A stretch of 64,000 nucleotides of DNA from Fratercula arctica. Lineage: Eukaryota; Chordata; Aves; Charadriiformes; Alcidae. The stretch spans positions 53,235,672 through 53,299,671 of the forward strand of contig CANTUZ010000004.1 in NCBI GenBank assembly GCA_947846985.1. The letters are read 5' to 3'. This document shows positions 25,001-40,000 of the stretch, one piece after another (positions within the stretch are counted from its first letter, which is position 1; each line of letters starts with the position of its first letter). Both the position numbers and the translations under genes were made by a program. The notes below the pieces were generated by a model that made no database searches, had not been told where the DNA came from, and worked only from the letters and a program-made list of their open reading frames with translations.

Positions 25001-28000
25001 TACTGATGTTAGAGACTTTCAGAATTTGGAACATTTCTTTTTGTAACTACTCAGGTATTTGTTTATCTCCAGGCTGCTTTCTTATATACATTCAGTATTT
25101 GAATTCTTGTGCTTCCCTTTCATTTCCGTGCTCAAATGAGAGAGTCTGTGTATTTTTGGGTGTCCAAAGGCAGAATCTTTCTCCAGGTTTGCTATAACAA
25201 CCACTTCATTTTTCTATGTGGCATTCCCATTTCTCTACTACTTTGCTTTTGCTCTGTACATGTTTGCTCTGTCCCATGTCTTGTTGACCCAAACATCCAT
25301 GCTGCCGTCATTCTCACTTCTCTCTCTCTTTTTTTTCGTTTTTGCAAAGCTCACCAATGGCACTTTGTATCAGAAATAGGCTGTCATTCCCAAACATCAG
25401 CCAATTTTCTCCATTAGCTTTATCTCATCCTTTCAGGTTGTAAGCTTTTCTTTTGTACAGCTCTGATGAGATTTCCAATGCTACTAGCTATATTGTTCAA
25501 AACTCCCTTTTTTTTTTTTTTCTTTAAATCTAAATCCCCATAAGAATTCTTGGTTCTGTTTGCTAAGGTGCTTCTTGTGCACTATATTCTGTGAATTCCT
25601 TTGACGCAATGTTTCCTTCATCCTCCTCTCTTTACTGGGTAATGTTATAGCACAGTAAGCACAGATGTCTGTATGTTCATCACTAAAAATCTGTGGAACT
25701 GCTCCTAGGTTCAAGACAGTGGACCATCCCAGGGCCAGGGATAGGTCTACCTACAGTTGCAACCAAAGACACCTGCTCTTAAAATCCACTATGCAATCAA
25801 GTCCACGGGGTCATTTCCCTATGGGTGGATGAGAGTAGAGAGAAAACAGCCTTCAAATAACGTAAACAGCTACCCCAAGGAAAATGGAATAAACTGTCTT
25901 CTGCCTACTTGCAGTTAAATACTGAGTATAAATCGCAGTTAAGGAGATTTAGGTTAGACATCAGAATATCCTTCTATAGTAGGGCTGTGTCATACACACT
26001 GAGGATAAAATGCTTAGGAAAGTACAGTAATCTTCATCCTCGGGAATTGTTAAGAATATGTTAGACAAATATCTGTCAGAACTGATTTAGGCAGATGACT
26101 ATGTTTTGGAAAAGGACCTCTCAACATCCTTTCCATGTCTATTTTCTGTGATCCTGTGAAAACAGGACAAAATAAAAACACACCTTATTGAGATCACTTG
26201 AAATGTTAAACATACAAATAGAAATATCATTAAAAAAACAGGATTTGAGCTTGTGGGGTTTTGTTCTGGTTTTGGTTTTTAGTTTGGTTTTTTTTTTGGT
26301 TGGTTTGGGTTTTTTTGTTTGTTTTTTTAATTCAAGAGATACAATTTCTTAACTATGCTAAAGAAAGTAGACAATTTCCAAACAAATAAGAATTTCAACT
26401 TGATTATGGAATTAGAATTAAGGGCAGCTGCAAAACTCTTGAATCTGAATTACTTTTCTACAAAAACACTAAATGAATGCTGAAAGTGATCAAAGACTGC
26501 ATATTAAAAACTGGTATGATTAAACAAGGCATCCAGTGACAGGTCAAACCGCTCCTGCTCTCTCAGGGACTTGTAAGCTGCTGTGTTTATACCTTTCATC
26601 AGCAGCAAAGAACACAATTGTTCAAATAAACACAAAGACAGTTTCAAAGCGATACTAGAAATAATTAGACGTGTATAGAAGGCCAAATTGTACAAAAGAT
26701 GAGCACCACTTCAAAGAAACGCCATATCACATGGACAGACCTGTTCTATTAAACAAAATAAATGAGTCTGAGGGTGTGCACATGACATTGAAATAACTGT
26801 GCATGTTCAGCCATGCAATGGAAAGCTCCTCCAGCAAGTACAGAGCAACGATCAAATATCACTTCTTAAAAACAACCACACTGCTTCAGAATTATTTCTT
26901 TACTTTTAACTCAGAGATACCAATACGATCAGTCTAACATTTTTCCCAAATTATCTGCTTTTAATGCAGTTGAGTCTGTTTTCACAGAAGGCTGAACGAA
27001 CACCAAATCAAAAATCAATTACGAGTCAAGAAGCACAAAAGCATTAAACAATTAAGAGTCGTGTTTTGGGGGAGCTGAGGAGAGGTGGGAGGAAGGAAAG
27101 AGGTTTAGAGGAGGAAGGGAAGAGAAATGCATTGTTTTAACTGTACACAGCCCCCTACCATCTACATTTAGTAACTCACCGGCCTGTAAGTCTGCTAATA
27201 CTTTATAGAATTTTATATTCAATAAACACCCTATATGGTTTACTGTATTATTAACCATGATAAGAAACCCTATGACACAAATAAATACAATTACACCTTG
27301 AAGACCAAAGGATATAAAAGATGACAAGGATCGCACAGCAAGCCACTGGTCCTTTGTGTAGTAAAATGTGGGAATGACACAGGAAATATCATTAAGTGAA
27401 ATCACTGTAGGCAATGTTCAGCACAGCCGACAAAATGCTACACAGACAGGACGCTTCAGTCAATAAGGCAAATAAAAAAGAACCTCAAAATTCCCGTTTT
27501 TCAAACCTTACAATTTTTACTCCATTGTCAGAATTTTGACCCTCTGCAATCTTTTAATGCTGCGGTTGGCAATACGTTAACCTGAAGCAAGTGATAAATT
27601 AGACAGAGAATCACGAGGACTAAATGTATCAGAAGCACAACAGATGTAAGCACTCAAGGCTGCGTAGTCTCAGCCTTGACCTCCAGTTGCACCACATTTA
27701 TACCCCTGTAATCTCTTAAGTACAATCGAGGTAACTGGATGGCACATATCCCAAAGATAATCTCCCTAATCTTCCTTGCCTGGCTGAGTAAAACGGTGCA
27801 AGGAGAGAAATCAATAACAAGCAACACCACGAACAAAAGAACAGTTCCTTGAATCCTCCTCGGATAGATTTGTATGTCCAGGGAGCCAGACAGCTGCTCC
27901 AGCTCAGGTTCACTGGCTAGTGCTGTGACACCGCCTGACAAAGGGATACGTCTACTGCATCAAATGCCACTGCTATCTCTATTTCTATTTTGTTTCCCTT

Positions 28001-31000
28001 TATTCTTTGTTCAACAATGGACTTTCAGAAGGCTGGAGAAGTGGCCCTGCTGCGGCTGCACTCTGCTTTTCTGCCTGGCACAGGGGAACAACCTCAGCCT
28101 AAGACTCCCCAAGTGATGGACGACGGAGGTGGCAAAGGGGTACCCAAGCAGAGAAACAATTTTTGGGAGACTTAAGAGCCTTGCTAAATGAGCTCTCATA
28201 GTCTCAGTACTTCGTAATCCAACCACCACACAGCCAGAGCCTCAAGAGAACTTTGTCTACTGACAAAAGGGCTGCAGGAATGTTTCCTGACATTTCTGCT
28301 GTTAATGAATGGGCCCATTTAAGGAATCCTTGAAAAAGTTTTGGTAAGAGGGAGCTTGATAGAGACGGGAATACATGCTTCAAAAGACTGATGGCTGTTT
28401 AGGGAGAAAGAGTAAAACTGCTCAAAATATTTTACTCTTGATAGTATTATATCTATTATTAGATGATACAGACAAGTGTGGAAGAAAACCTGTGGTTAAA
28501 ATAATGATGTATATCTCAGACTGAGGCAGGGAAGAGGTGGACCTGTTTTGAGCCCCTCAGAAGGGCACTAGGGGATAATCAAATAAAAAGAATATATGGA
28601 GTTGATGAAAGGTATGTATAAGAGATTCATATTGCCATGAACACATGGTAATATGAACTATTTCTAAGGCAATAGGATTTTTTTTTCTTTTATTTTTGTT
28701 TATTTTTCCCCTGTACTCTCTTTTATCTTGGTTACCTCAAAAATTTTACATTATTGCCCATTTCACTAGATTGAAAAGACATACGGAGATCGAAATAGAT
28801 GAATCTTTTACCACACCAGAACTAAACTTTCTGACTTAGAGTAGGATATGACAGACAATAGAGCTCTCAGATTATTAAGATTTTGTAGCTGGCATGAACA
28901 AATGCAGAATCAATGAATGCCTTGTATCAGTTCATAAAAGGAGATCATTATCAATGGAGTTTATTCACCAGAGGTGGGAAGGGGACTCAGGATAATTAAA
29001 TTCTTCCGATTTGCAATGCTAAAACTACCAGGATTTGCAGCAGATTCTTTGGTTTGGTCTGCAATTTTATTAACAATTTTTTTGCTTAAACTCTCAGAAT
29101 GAACTAGTTCCCAGTTTTATTGTTAGTCACATTAGAGCATGACTCGAAACCCCAAATAAGGACCAGAACCCAACATACTCCTCTTCCTCCACACCAGCCT
29201 TCTCTAGGTGAGGGCAATCAGAGCTGCAGGAACTTCTGTGCAATACAGGTGTGACGACTCTCCGGATGGGGCTGCAGCAGACCTGCTCTCCCAGCAGCGG
29301 CAGCTGAACCCCTGCTCTGGGATGAAACTCGCCCAAGGAGGATCGCTGGGTCTCCCCAGATCTTACTAGCTCTCCCTGAACACACCTGCATGCCCAGCCA
29401 GCCACCTCGTGACACAAATGCAATCTTGCTGCTCTTGGCTTGGTTTTGGTATTCATTTCCTACGAGTTATTCACTTCCGATCTAGCTTTAGCAGCAGAAA
29501 ACAAGCTATCTTGGTAAAATGGAATACAGAATAAAAGCCAATTCAGTTTTAATACAATCACTCCAAGTTTCCTCTTCTGTTTTGGGGAACATACAGGCAG
29601 CCTTTAATATGGCTTCGCTACCACTCTGCTTGGCTGCAGCCAGAATGTGACTCCCGTCAAACGCAGGAGACAGCTGTGTGATTCAATGTAGTGTCAGTAT
29701 CAAACACACTACTAAAACAAAACAAAACAAAACAAAACAAAACAATCTGTCAACAACAGGCAAAAAAGCTAAAAAAGAAAATATGAATTCTGTTCATTAA
29801 ATGGCCCCCAACAGCTCTGCCCTCTGTACATACACAGAGCTCTGCTGTGTTACAAAAAGGTGATCTAAGTGTCACTGTGGAGCCGGAGCCTAGAAACAGC
29901 ATATGTAAAGCTTGGCTGGAAGCTGCTTTTAGCAGCCTTTGATTCACAAGTAAGAAGACCTTGAGATACGTCCAAAGACAAACATTTATCCTTTTCTAGG
30001 TTTCTCTTTGGGGGTACATTTGGACAAATACAGGCACAAATGCAAATACAAACAATATAAAACAATTGAATCACTTTTTTTTTTTTTTTGCAGATTTTCA
30101 ACCTCTTCATATCAAAAGGAAAACGAGACATCAATAACATTTCTTAATTACTCAGTCTGAAAATGTTCATTCCATCTCCATTTATAAAATCACCGTGAAA
30201 CGCATCTGTGCTGCAAAAGAATAATATCTGAAGAGCCCAGCACTACTCCCTGAGGCTGGAGCCTGCTTTTCCAGCGCAGCTCTCCTAATGTTGTTAGACG
30301 CATCCTTGACCAGCCTGTACTATCTTCTGATTTAGCTACAGTTTTCCTTCCCTGTACACAATTGCTGCTCAAAAACTCTGGCCAGTGATATGAAGCACTT
30401 TACAGAGATCACTTGGAAAGAGATTTTTTGAAGCCTCATCCAATTCTTTTGAGAAAAATGCAATATAGCCTATTTCAGACTCGCTTCATCTCCTGGTTAG
30501 GCAGAGTCTAATACAAAACCCTGAAACTCAGTTCTTTCAGAAGCTGTTGTTTTTAACCAAACTTAAAAAACAGCTTCTTTGTAAATTCTTTCATTCTGTT
30601 TATCTTCTACCACCATACAAGTATCAACTCCACAGTAATGTATTCTAGACGCACTCTTAATGTCCCAGTGTCTTTGCTGATGTCCTGCTTCTTTGCAAAA
30701 TTTCATCATTAATTTGTTCATTTGAATCTTTTTCCTTCCGTTCAAGCTGGATTGGAAGATACATTTCTACTGCGCTCTAATGATTCTTATTGAAATGTGT
30801 GATGAAAAATTTCAGCGCTGTGTTCTTATTTATCTTATTAATCTTATTTACTTAGTATCCAAAATTTCTGCTGTAATGCAAAGGTATCAAATCACTTCAA
30901 AAAAACATATCTTTTACAGAAGAGGTTAAAATCTCTCCCATTCACCACTGTTCTAATGGATAGATGTCTGGCTTCCAGGCTCTCTTAGTGAAATTTTCAG

Positions 31001-34000
31001 CTCTGTTGTGTGCAGATACCCAAAAAACTTCTCTTGGAGGCATCATCAAAATGCTAAAGAGATACAGTTTATTTTGTTCCACTCATCAGGTACTGCCTGA
31101 ACTAGGAAGAACACAAAAACATCCTTTTCCAAATGTCACAGTCATCCTGTTCCTAGCTTGCTATTGACTCTATCCAAAATGAAACCATTAACTTCTAATT
31201 TATTTATTCAGTCAAGCCCGGAGTTAATCTGCTTAGCAAGGAAAAAAAAAAGACAAATAAACAAAACCTATATTTTCCGAGACAAAGAATTCAGCATGCA
31301 GCACTGTTTCAAACAATCCAGATTACATATGACAAAAACACTAGTGAGTTACGACTGACATTTTTTGAGTATGTCAGAAATGAACTCTGTAAGACCATAT
31401 GCCCCATAAACTAAGCACCCTTTGCAGATTAATGGATTTTAAGGCTAAAAGTGATTATTAGATCCCCTAGTTCGCTCTCTGCTATCTTTCCAACCAGGGA
31501 ATTTCCAACAATTATTTCTGCATATTTTATAAGGTGCAGGAGGAGCAAATAACTTCTATATGGTTAGAGCAAATCTCCCAGAAAGGTACTCAGTTATGAT
31601 TTGAAAACTTCAAAACCTAGAATATCTGTCACTTTCCTTGGCACTTTTTCAACTACATAGTCACCAGTAACATTAAGAAGTTGAGCTCAGTTCCTAATTT
31701 GAATGCGTCTGGATTCAGCTCGCAGCTGAAAAAGTGAAGCACTTTTAAGACTCTGTGTTTTCTCCCCATAAGGAAGCTTCTTCATTAAAATCAAGTTGCC
31801 ACTTGATCTGCCTTTTTTGAAAAACAAGTTATACTTTTTTCAGGCTTATTTTTCAATCAGACTGCTGAACTGATCTTGTTTATAGTGCGGTCCTGCAAAC
31901 ACAACACATAGTGGACTGCAGGGGAGTAGGAGAAATAAATGACTGGGGAGGACTTCTTAAACTGGTTTGGCTGCCAAGGAAAGCCATGGAACAAAGAAAC
32001 AGGTCACCCACTGTGTGCTGTGTCTCCATCCCTCCCATAGCATTTGCTGCTCTTCACAATTGATGCAAGCTCACCTATTACAAACGTGGATGCCTACAAG
32101 GGAATAATCTCTTATAGTTCTTGAGTTCTGACAACCTCCACCCATTTATGGAGATGTGTCAGATAGCTAGATCTGAACCCAAATAACATGCCTTTTATTA
32201 ATATAGTGTACTGCGATATAGATATTTAAATCAGAAGCATGCATCATTAAACAGGTATAGTACGCATCCAACTTAAAAAAAAAATAATCCCTTTCCTGAA
32301 TGCTTGAGTAATTATCCCTACTGTCTATAATCATAACACTCCATGCAACCCTTAAATAATTGAGTTAGTATGTCCATCTTCTTTGTGATGGCAGTATCAG
32401 GAAGGACAAACAGTGCTCCACTGGCCAGATGCAGCAGATTACTGGGAATGAGAAGGAAACTGCAATGGAAAGGTACAGATTTCTGCACAGGCCGTCCAAA
32501 AGCAGAAGGAAGAAATGCCCAGGTTTCTCTTACAAGATTTCTGCCCTTCCATTTCCCAACAGACAACATCTTCCCACACAAGTTAGCATAGTCAACACGT
32601 GCACTAAGGTGCTGACACTTCTTTAGGAAGGTTGCCATGGGCTGCAGTCCCTTGGGGTGTGCACATCTGGCATGTTTTAACATTTACAACTGGATATTCT
32701 CCTATTGTTTTCCTAATTACAAATTTCCCCAAGAAAGCATAAGGGCTACACTGAAGGCCTTAAAAACACTGAGATAATCATGTGGAGAGGTTGATATATT
32801 TACCGGTCTGTGTCTATACATTTTTTGTCAAAATAGATAAATAAATAAATAGCTACCTATTTCCATAGTGCTACTGGGAGTATATCCCAAATAACATCTG
32901 AGGATTTGATTTGGGGGTTTTGTTAATATTCTGTATTATTTAAAACCAGAAGACTATGGACCACCACTTACTTTAAAAAAAAAAAAAAAGTCAAAGATGG
33001 AAAAACATTAACACATTCTTTGTGAAGAAAAGAAGGAAATAGCTTGTACTCCACTGTCCTTCATTAGATAAGCAATGAATTAAACCGGTGCATTTCAAGA
33101 CATGTAAAAATCACATGTCTTAGTTCTCTACTAAGGGACAGAACCACATGAAAAGGCAGGAACCTCAGGAGGTCTCTAGACAGACCTCCTGCTCGGAGCA
33201 GGGTGATTCCTTGGGGCTTTATCCAGCCGGGTCTTTAAAACCTCCAAGTCATTTTTCTTCTGGATTGTAGAGGCTTTCTAACTATATGTAAAGTTATGAA
33301 ACACATTAAGTGCAGCACAAAAATTCAATTGCATATGTAAATATCTGTCTGTGCTTTATTGCTAATTTACTATGCAAGTAGAGAAACCTTGTCACTATAA
33401 AAATATGCTAGACTGAAGGAACCTCTCAAGCCTCGCCACTTTGTTAAGTAATTAAAGTTCATACTGGGATTCTTTAATGAAATAGAGCACCATCAACTGG
33501 TAAAATTCTCTTATATTACTATTCATGCTTATACCAGAAAGCACCATGTGGAATTAAACTGTAATTGATTCTTGAAAGAACACTTGTTCAATACCGTTAT
33601 ATTGCCATTGGGTGTGTAGCATTGTTTCATGGAAGTAAAGCCCAAAAACTGATGACAAATAAGTTCTTGCCCTCTATGGTTTATGGGCTACTACATTCCT
33701 AGAATAAAAATAAAAACAGTAGGGCAAGAATATACCACAAAAGGGATTCAAAAATCTTTGCAAGGAGAAATTACGATCTCAGAAGAATAGGTTAAAAAAG
33801 AAAAGAACAAAGCTAGTTTAAGTAGAAAGAGAAGAAGAAAAATATATAAATAGAAAGAAAAATGTGTATACTTACCTTTGGCAACGCGTATTTTGGCAGC
33901 TTCATCTGTACAAAGCCGTTGCGACGGTAAGATACATAATACTTGGTCCGATTTGCTGATGTTGTCTATACAAAGGAAAAAGAGAACCCTGTGATAGTTT

Positions 34001-37000
34001 ATGTTAAATGTAAAGAGTGTGCAGTAGAAGACTATTTTTTTTAATCTGCAACTGAAATACATAGCTATTACTTCTATTACATGTGATCAATTTGCACAGT
34101 GTAGTGTATTTATTCTAAAAGAATAAATAAAAAATTGTGGGGAAAATGAACTGCAAAGACTCAAACTCTTATGCTCTCCCCCTCTTTAGGAAGACAAAAA
34201 AAGTTATTTACTTCCCTCTTTTGCCATTTCAGCTGTCATGGGTGATACCTGAGACTTCAGCATCTCACCATCCCCAGTCCTCATTGATATCTCGGTACCT
34301 ATAGGCCTCCCACATGTAGAAAGGCCCTTTTGTAGAAACCCAGGCCGCAGCACCCTCCCAGTAAGAGGTCAGGAGGTGGTACACTGGCCATGAACACCAG
34401 GTACCTCACGGGCAAGTGGTACTCCAACAGCGCTATTCAAAGCAGAGCAAAAAAGGCTAAAGGAATTACACTAACATTATGTAAAGCATTAGCTATATTT
34501 GACTAATATTTTCTACACGGGATAAAACATTTCCCGGTGCTAGATGCTGACATGCCACATGGAGGATAGTGATGCAATTCTGAATCCATTGGTTGGTCAA
34601 TTTGAAAGTCAGCGATACCTCCTGAAAACAGAATTATACACTCAGAGAGGTTAAATATGTATTTCAACTGTCTGCATGTGTGGAACTGAAGACAGATTAA
34701 GTTTTATGTAAAATACTTGGGGGCTTATGAAAATTTTCACCAAAGAAAGCCAACAGAAATGCACATTGAAAGGAACACCACTGTTTTGACTATTGCCCAT
34801 TAGTTCCTTTCTCCTCTTTGTAATAGCAGATACACTGGTCATTTGAAGACTTTTACCTTATTTGCAAAAAAAAATCAATGCAAATATTGTTCCAAAGTAC
34901 CAAAAGGAACATTCTAAATAACCATCTATGAAAATGCTCAACTAACAGCTTCCCTAGGTTTTTCTAGTCACAAATATAACACCAAGATCTGTGCTGGTAT
35001 ATAAATCACACATATCCAACTAAGCCTCTTGATTAGTTGGCAAAGGTTTTAGCCTTTTGTAAATAATATTTCACATTTTTTGTCCCACAGAAGATCACCT
35101 AGGTAATGGCTATCCAGTCATTTTCACTAAGTTTATAAAGGGTGGCTGCTTTGCAGTAACGAACTGGTCAAAAAAGAAAATGGAAGAAGTGAAATGAAAT
35201 GTGCGAAATTTTTCTCTGGTTGTCCATGACAAATCAGACTGTGGAACAGAAGCACAGACTCATCTTCTTTCTTTGTCTTAGAAAAGCCATTTAAAATCCT
35301 ACCCTAATCTTACTGCTTTTCTCCTCAACTTTAGTGTTTAAAAGGGGAACCTGATTCAGAAAACAGCCTATCCTGAAGCATGCAAACTTGCCTCGGCTTG
35401 GCGAAAATAGAGCTGATGCATGACAGCAAATCCACCTGCCTGAATATTTTCAAGATTTCAAAGTATTTAAAATTATAATCATTTTCCCTCTTTTTTTTTT
35501 AAAACCAATTTCCTTTTTTGTGGTAGAAAGAATGTGATGCCCATTAAGAACATGATTTGTTAAATTATGGATTAAACCAAAAATCTCACCATTTATTTAA
35601 TGAGTGTTAAAGTCTTATCCATCTTTTAATAGCTTTCTTGTTCATTATGCATTTATTCTATGTCACTCCTTTTAAATGACTGAAGATGATGCAAGGCAGC
35701 AGAGAATCGGAGTGGAAGCAGCTAGTTGTGTCAAGCCTCACTGACATTAAAGGCTGGTCTGTGCTTAAAAACAGTGTGGAAACTTTAATCCTCCTACTAA
35801 CATCACCTCTGAAACTGTCTGACTGTCAGTGCAAACTGGAAAAGAAATGAGTACTAGAAAGTTCCTGATCTTTGTGGATATAGACATACTAAAGAAATGG
35901 GGTTGAGATCTTCCTCTAAGATGGCAAAAGTCTGAGATTCAGGCCAGGATTAGCAGCGGAGACCTGCAAGGCTCTGATTCACAGCTACACAGCTGAGGGG
36001 ATGTGAGCGATGCTGGGGGCAATAAGACAGTCTCAAACTCTCCTCTTTTTGCCCAGATGATTCTGTCCCATCTTCTTTCTGACAGATACTGCTGTGATAT
36101 TAAGAGGAGTCCTTGGTCTGATTCTAACACATATAGTGATATTCTAACTTACATAGCAATATTTTAGTCTAGTGATAAAAGAATTTCCAAGTGGTTTCAA
36201 AAGGATGCTGTTTCTCAGCTGTGCAGCTGCTGTGTGGTTTCCCTGGACCAGTTAAGCAGTGTCCTGCATCACACCTTGGGGGTGGCTGCACTTCACATGT
36301 GATTATAGGATCCCAGAGTTATCTTCTATCCTGCCGTAACATAGATACAGCTAATTGTAAACCAATTTAGCAATAAGAGAGGTATATGTTCCATACTGTG
36401 AATTACTGCAGGTAAGTCTGAAAGGAAAAGACTAGAGACATTATTCCTTTATGTGGAATACATGCACATCTCATTTACTGGCACTGACATACCTCAAATC
36501 TACAGAGACTATGTTATCAATGCCATCATTTTGCTAGTAGCAACCGTCCATTACTTTCCAGGTTGCATGTCCATTTTGTGTCTGCCCATGCCTGGCATGA
36601 GACAGAATAACAACTTGAGATGCAATTATACAAGACGTCCAGCAAAACAAAATGCTTGAGGAGGAGGCACAGCAGTCTGGAAGTACACATGGTGAGAAGC
36701 ACTTCTCACCGTCTACACACCGTGAAATGGATTTTAGAGTGTGCCTGGAGGGATCCACAGATAGTACCACCTTTGAGCAAAACGAGTGCCAGGAGTGCTA
36801 GACCTGAGCTGAAAAATGCCTACTTTAACTCAAAAATAATCTTCCAAACCCATTTTGCTGTTTTTTTTTGTGGTGATAAACGTTCTAAGCCATGTGGGCC
36901 TTTGAAACCACTATGGCAAACAAGAGGAGAACAGAGTTTTTGTCTCTTTATCAATTTACACATCCTTTTGGAAGAAACAGCCACAATGGGGGAAAGCTGC

Positions 37001-40000
37001 ACAGAAGCTAATCTGATGTACATCGAGGCAGTGGTGGGGAGAGCTACCCATCACCACAGCATTGCTTTCCTGCAAGAGTCAACAAACAAGCCTTTGCAAC
37101 AAGCAAATCATATCAAAGTAAGGGAAAAATGATAGCCAACCGCTGAGGAAAATACAAGCAACTTTCCTAGGAAAATCTTAAAAAATAGGTAAACTTACTT
37201 TCAGTAAGTTTGTAGCTCTGACAGATTCAAATCACAACCAGTCCCAAGCACATAAAATGACATGAATTTAAGTGTGCCTGAGCTGTACATGATGCCACAA
37301 GGCTGATGGAGTTCCAGCCCAGGTTTCTGCACGCAGGTCTTATAAGTTTGGGAATGAAATAACCCTAATGCAGTTTGGACCACCAGAAGTTGCTCCAAGC
37401 TTCCCCGCTATGGTCGTTTCACCCTGTGCTTCCTAAGCACAGCTGTATAAATTCTTTCCCAGCAAAACTTCTTCACAAGAGAATCCATGTGAAGAGGCTG
37501 AGCCACTACTCTCTAAGTGGCTTTCCTTGAATGCTCTTCTCAGGTAACCTTTTTGTACTATAGAGGGACTGGAAAGGACCCAGAAGAGGTTGTAAGCATA
37601 AAAACAAAAGGGTTGCATTTTGCTTAACGTACAAGTAATTTCGAACCACACAACCTATTTGAAAGCTTCCATCTTGTTAAAGCTAGGTCGGTGATAAATT
37701 AAAATCAACCAAATAAACAGGCATCTGGTCGCACAAATTAAAGATGCATTGGCTTTTTTTCCCCCCCCGGTAAAGGAATGCTTTGTTCCATGTACAGATT
37801 CATAAATCACCATTCATAATCTGTAACAGGTTTCTCTGTGCTCCTAAATTACAGTGTTGTTGCACTGTTTAAAATTTTATTTTTGAATTTGAAAATGGAG
37901 TGCCTCTCCAGAAAGCAGCAGTACCTGAAGAAATATGTAGTCATCCTGCACAGTCAGGGAATCCCGATCAGTGCCACCAGCAAACTGGACTGTCATTGTC
38001 TTATCAGAGCAATTTTGAATCTGGCAAGTGATGTAACGATAACCTGAGGGAAGAGAGACAGAAACATCTGACAGGGCTATCAAGGGAAAAAGAAGCAAGC
38101 AGTATAAAATGTTATTCATGTAGGGAAAGCACTGCCTTTGCCAGTCAAGTTAGTTGTAAAATTATTATATTAAACCCTCATATAAGAGTTTTTCAATCTC
38201 CAATGTACTGAGAATGAACTGCTTACAGTTCAGATCATTCCCGGGAGGCAGTCTGTTATTATCCAAATTTTGCTGGTCCAGAGAGATTAGGGGTTAGATG
38301 AATGAGACATTCATGGGTGGGGATAATAGAAGGAGCCTCTTTTCTCACTTAACCTATGCACAGAGCCGAATTATTCACTTGGAGAAACGTCAGCCTGACA
38401 CAACATAACTGAAATCAATAGATCAACCCCAGCATAAAACTGTGATGAGCGAGAAGAGAATCAGACTCCATTTAATAGATAGCATGCAGAATTTTAAAGG
38501 CTATTTTTAAAGCTCTGTAGGGAAGTTAAGACACGCTATTAACACACTATTGGAACTGCTCTTCTGGGGCAGGACTTCTATATTCAGAGTTAATACCTTG
38601 CTGAAAAAGCCTGCACTGATTTATATCAGTGGAGGCTCTGGCCTCTCTCTTGCTCTCCAGTTAGCAATGGGCAAGGAATATCCTCTCTGCCCGGGCTGTT
38701 AGAACAGGATCCCTGCATCTTTGATGCGATCTGCTCTTATCACAGCGAGCAGAGCCAATAATCATATCTCATACTACCTGTGGCCCAAACTCCACCTCTT
38801 AGATTCAAGCCCTTGTACAGCTCAACTTTCGTCACAAGCTTCTCAGCACAAAGTACTTGAGTGACTTTCCCAAGCGCAGTGAGAAAAATGTTATATACAC
38901 AATCCTGTGTCCAGATCACTAATTCTCCCCACGCTCCAGATACAGTATGAAAGAGCAAATAAGCACCCCCACGCATGTGCTTCATTACTTTTGCAGTGTG
39001 ATAGGAAATGCATTCCACACTTTATGACTTTCAATTAGAAAAGGCCAAACAAGTATATTAGATACAAATATTTGTTTTAAAATCTGGATCTGTTTAAGAC
39101 GCAGCTAGAGTCAATCCAAGTTTTCCTGCTGTTCAAATCATCACCACAAGGATATTTGAGCAAGTGGTAGCAATGGGCCACTGAAAAGTCTTGCAGCTAT
39201 TTATAATTCACATGACAAGATTATAGTTCTTCCTCAGATAGGTAGTACAAAGATGCTGTTTCCACTAAAATCAATGGCGATGCTTGTACTGACCATAAGT
39301 GCACAGTCAGTTTGTTGAGAACCCAGCCAGGAAATATTTCATGAGAGTTTTTCTTTTTCTGCTGTTTCTGTTAACTAAAAAAAAAATTAAATCTTTCCAC
39401 CCAGCTCCTGAAGAATCTTCTTACATTGTCTCTAAATAGAGCAGCTGATGGGGCTGTGTAAGGGTCACCAAGTCTCAGAAATCTCACCGCCAAAAGATAT
39501 AGAAACTTTGTAATCCAGAATTTAACATGGTAATTTTGATTTTTTAATAGGGCTGAAATGAAGAAAAGCTACTGGATCAGGGAAAATCAAACTGTGCATT
39601 CTTTACAACTCGTTTTTAAGACTGCACAGGAACTTAGATCATCCAAGTCAAGGAATTAAATTATCTTTTAAGAGTACAATTGGTAACAAGAAATTATACA
39701 AGCTTTTGGAATCATGGTGACTCTTTAGCACAGCACATCCTGACTGCTAATCTACTTTTTCCTTTATTTTCCCTTTGAAGTCTCAGAGTATACTGGATAC
39801 TGTAACATGAGGAAATTCTGGGAGATGGTGGTTAGTGCAGTAGGACTGACATATTCAGCGATTCACTTTAACAGACGCTTACCCAGCACTAACACTGCAT
39901 TGCCAGTTTTATTTGCAAATCAGGAAAAAATGTTCAATGTTTAACTGCCAGAATAAATTGCAGTATTAATGGACGTTTTCAACAGAGCATAGCATCTTGA

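Larger units (their letters stand above)
21848..33875 (-). other. SORCS2 intron, 12.0 kb
   Basis: Longest complete intron, with GT-AG ends. It holds old CR1 remnants (22755-22862, 24506-24612, 25945-26158, 31430-31860, 33160-33256), an L2-like LINE fragment (24790-24980), a 38-bp exact tandem duplication (24157-24232), a T/G-rich run (26251-26330) and an (AAAAC)n microsatellite (29714-29745). The area 27050-30400 shows no recognisable repeat. Confidence 0.85.

Noticed and set aside
29127..29456. 109-codon minus-strand ORF in G+C-richer sequence
   Set aside because: No recognisable domain, no splice context and no repeat identity.
32318..32683. 121-codon minus-strand ORF
   Set aside because: Within chance length; an initial resemblance to LTR-like 'gggctgcag' sequence at its end did not extend.
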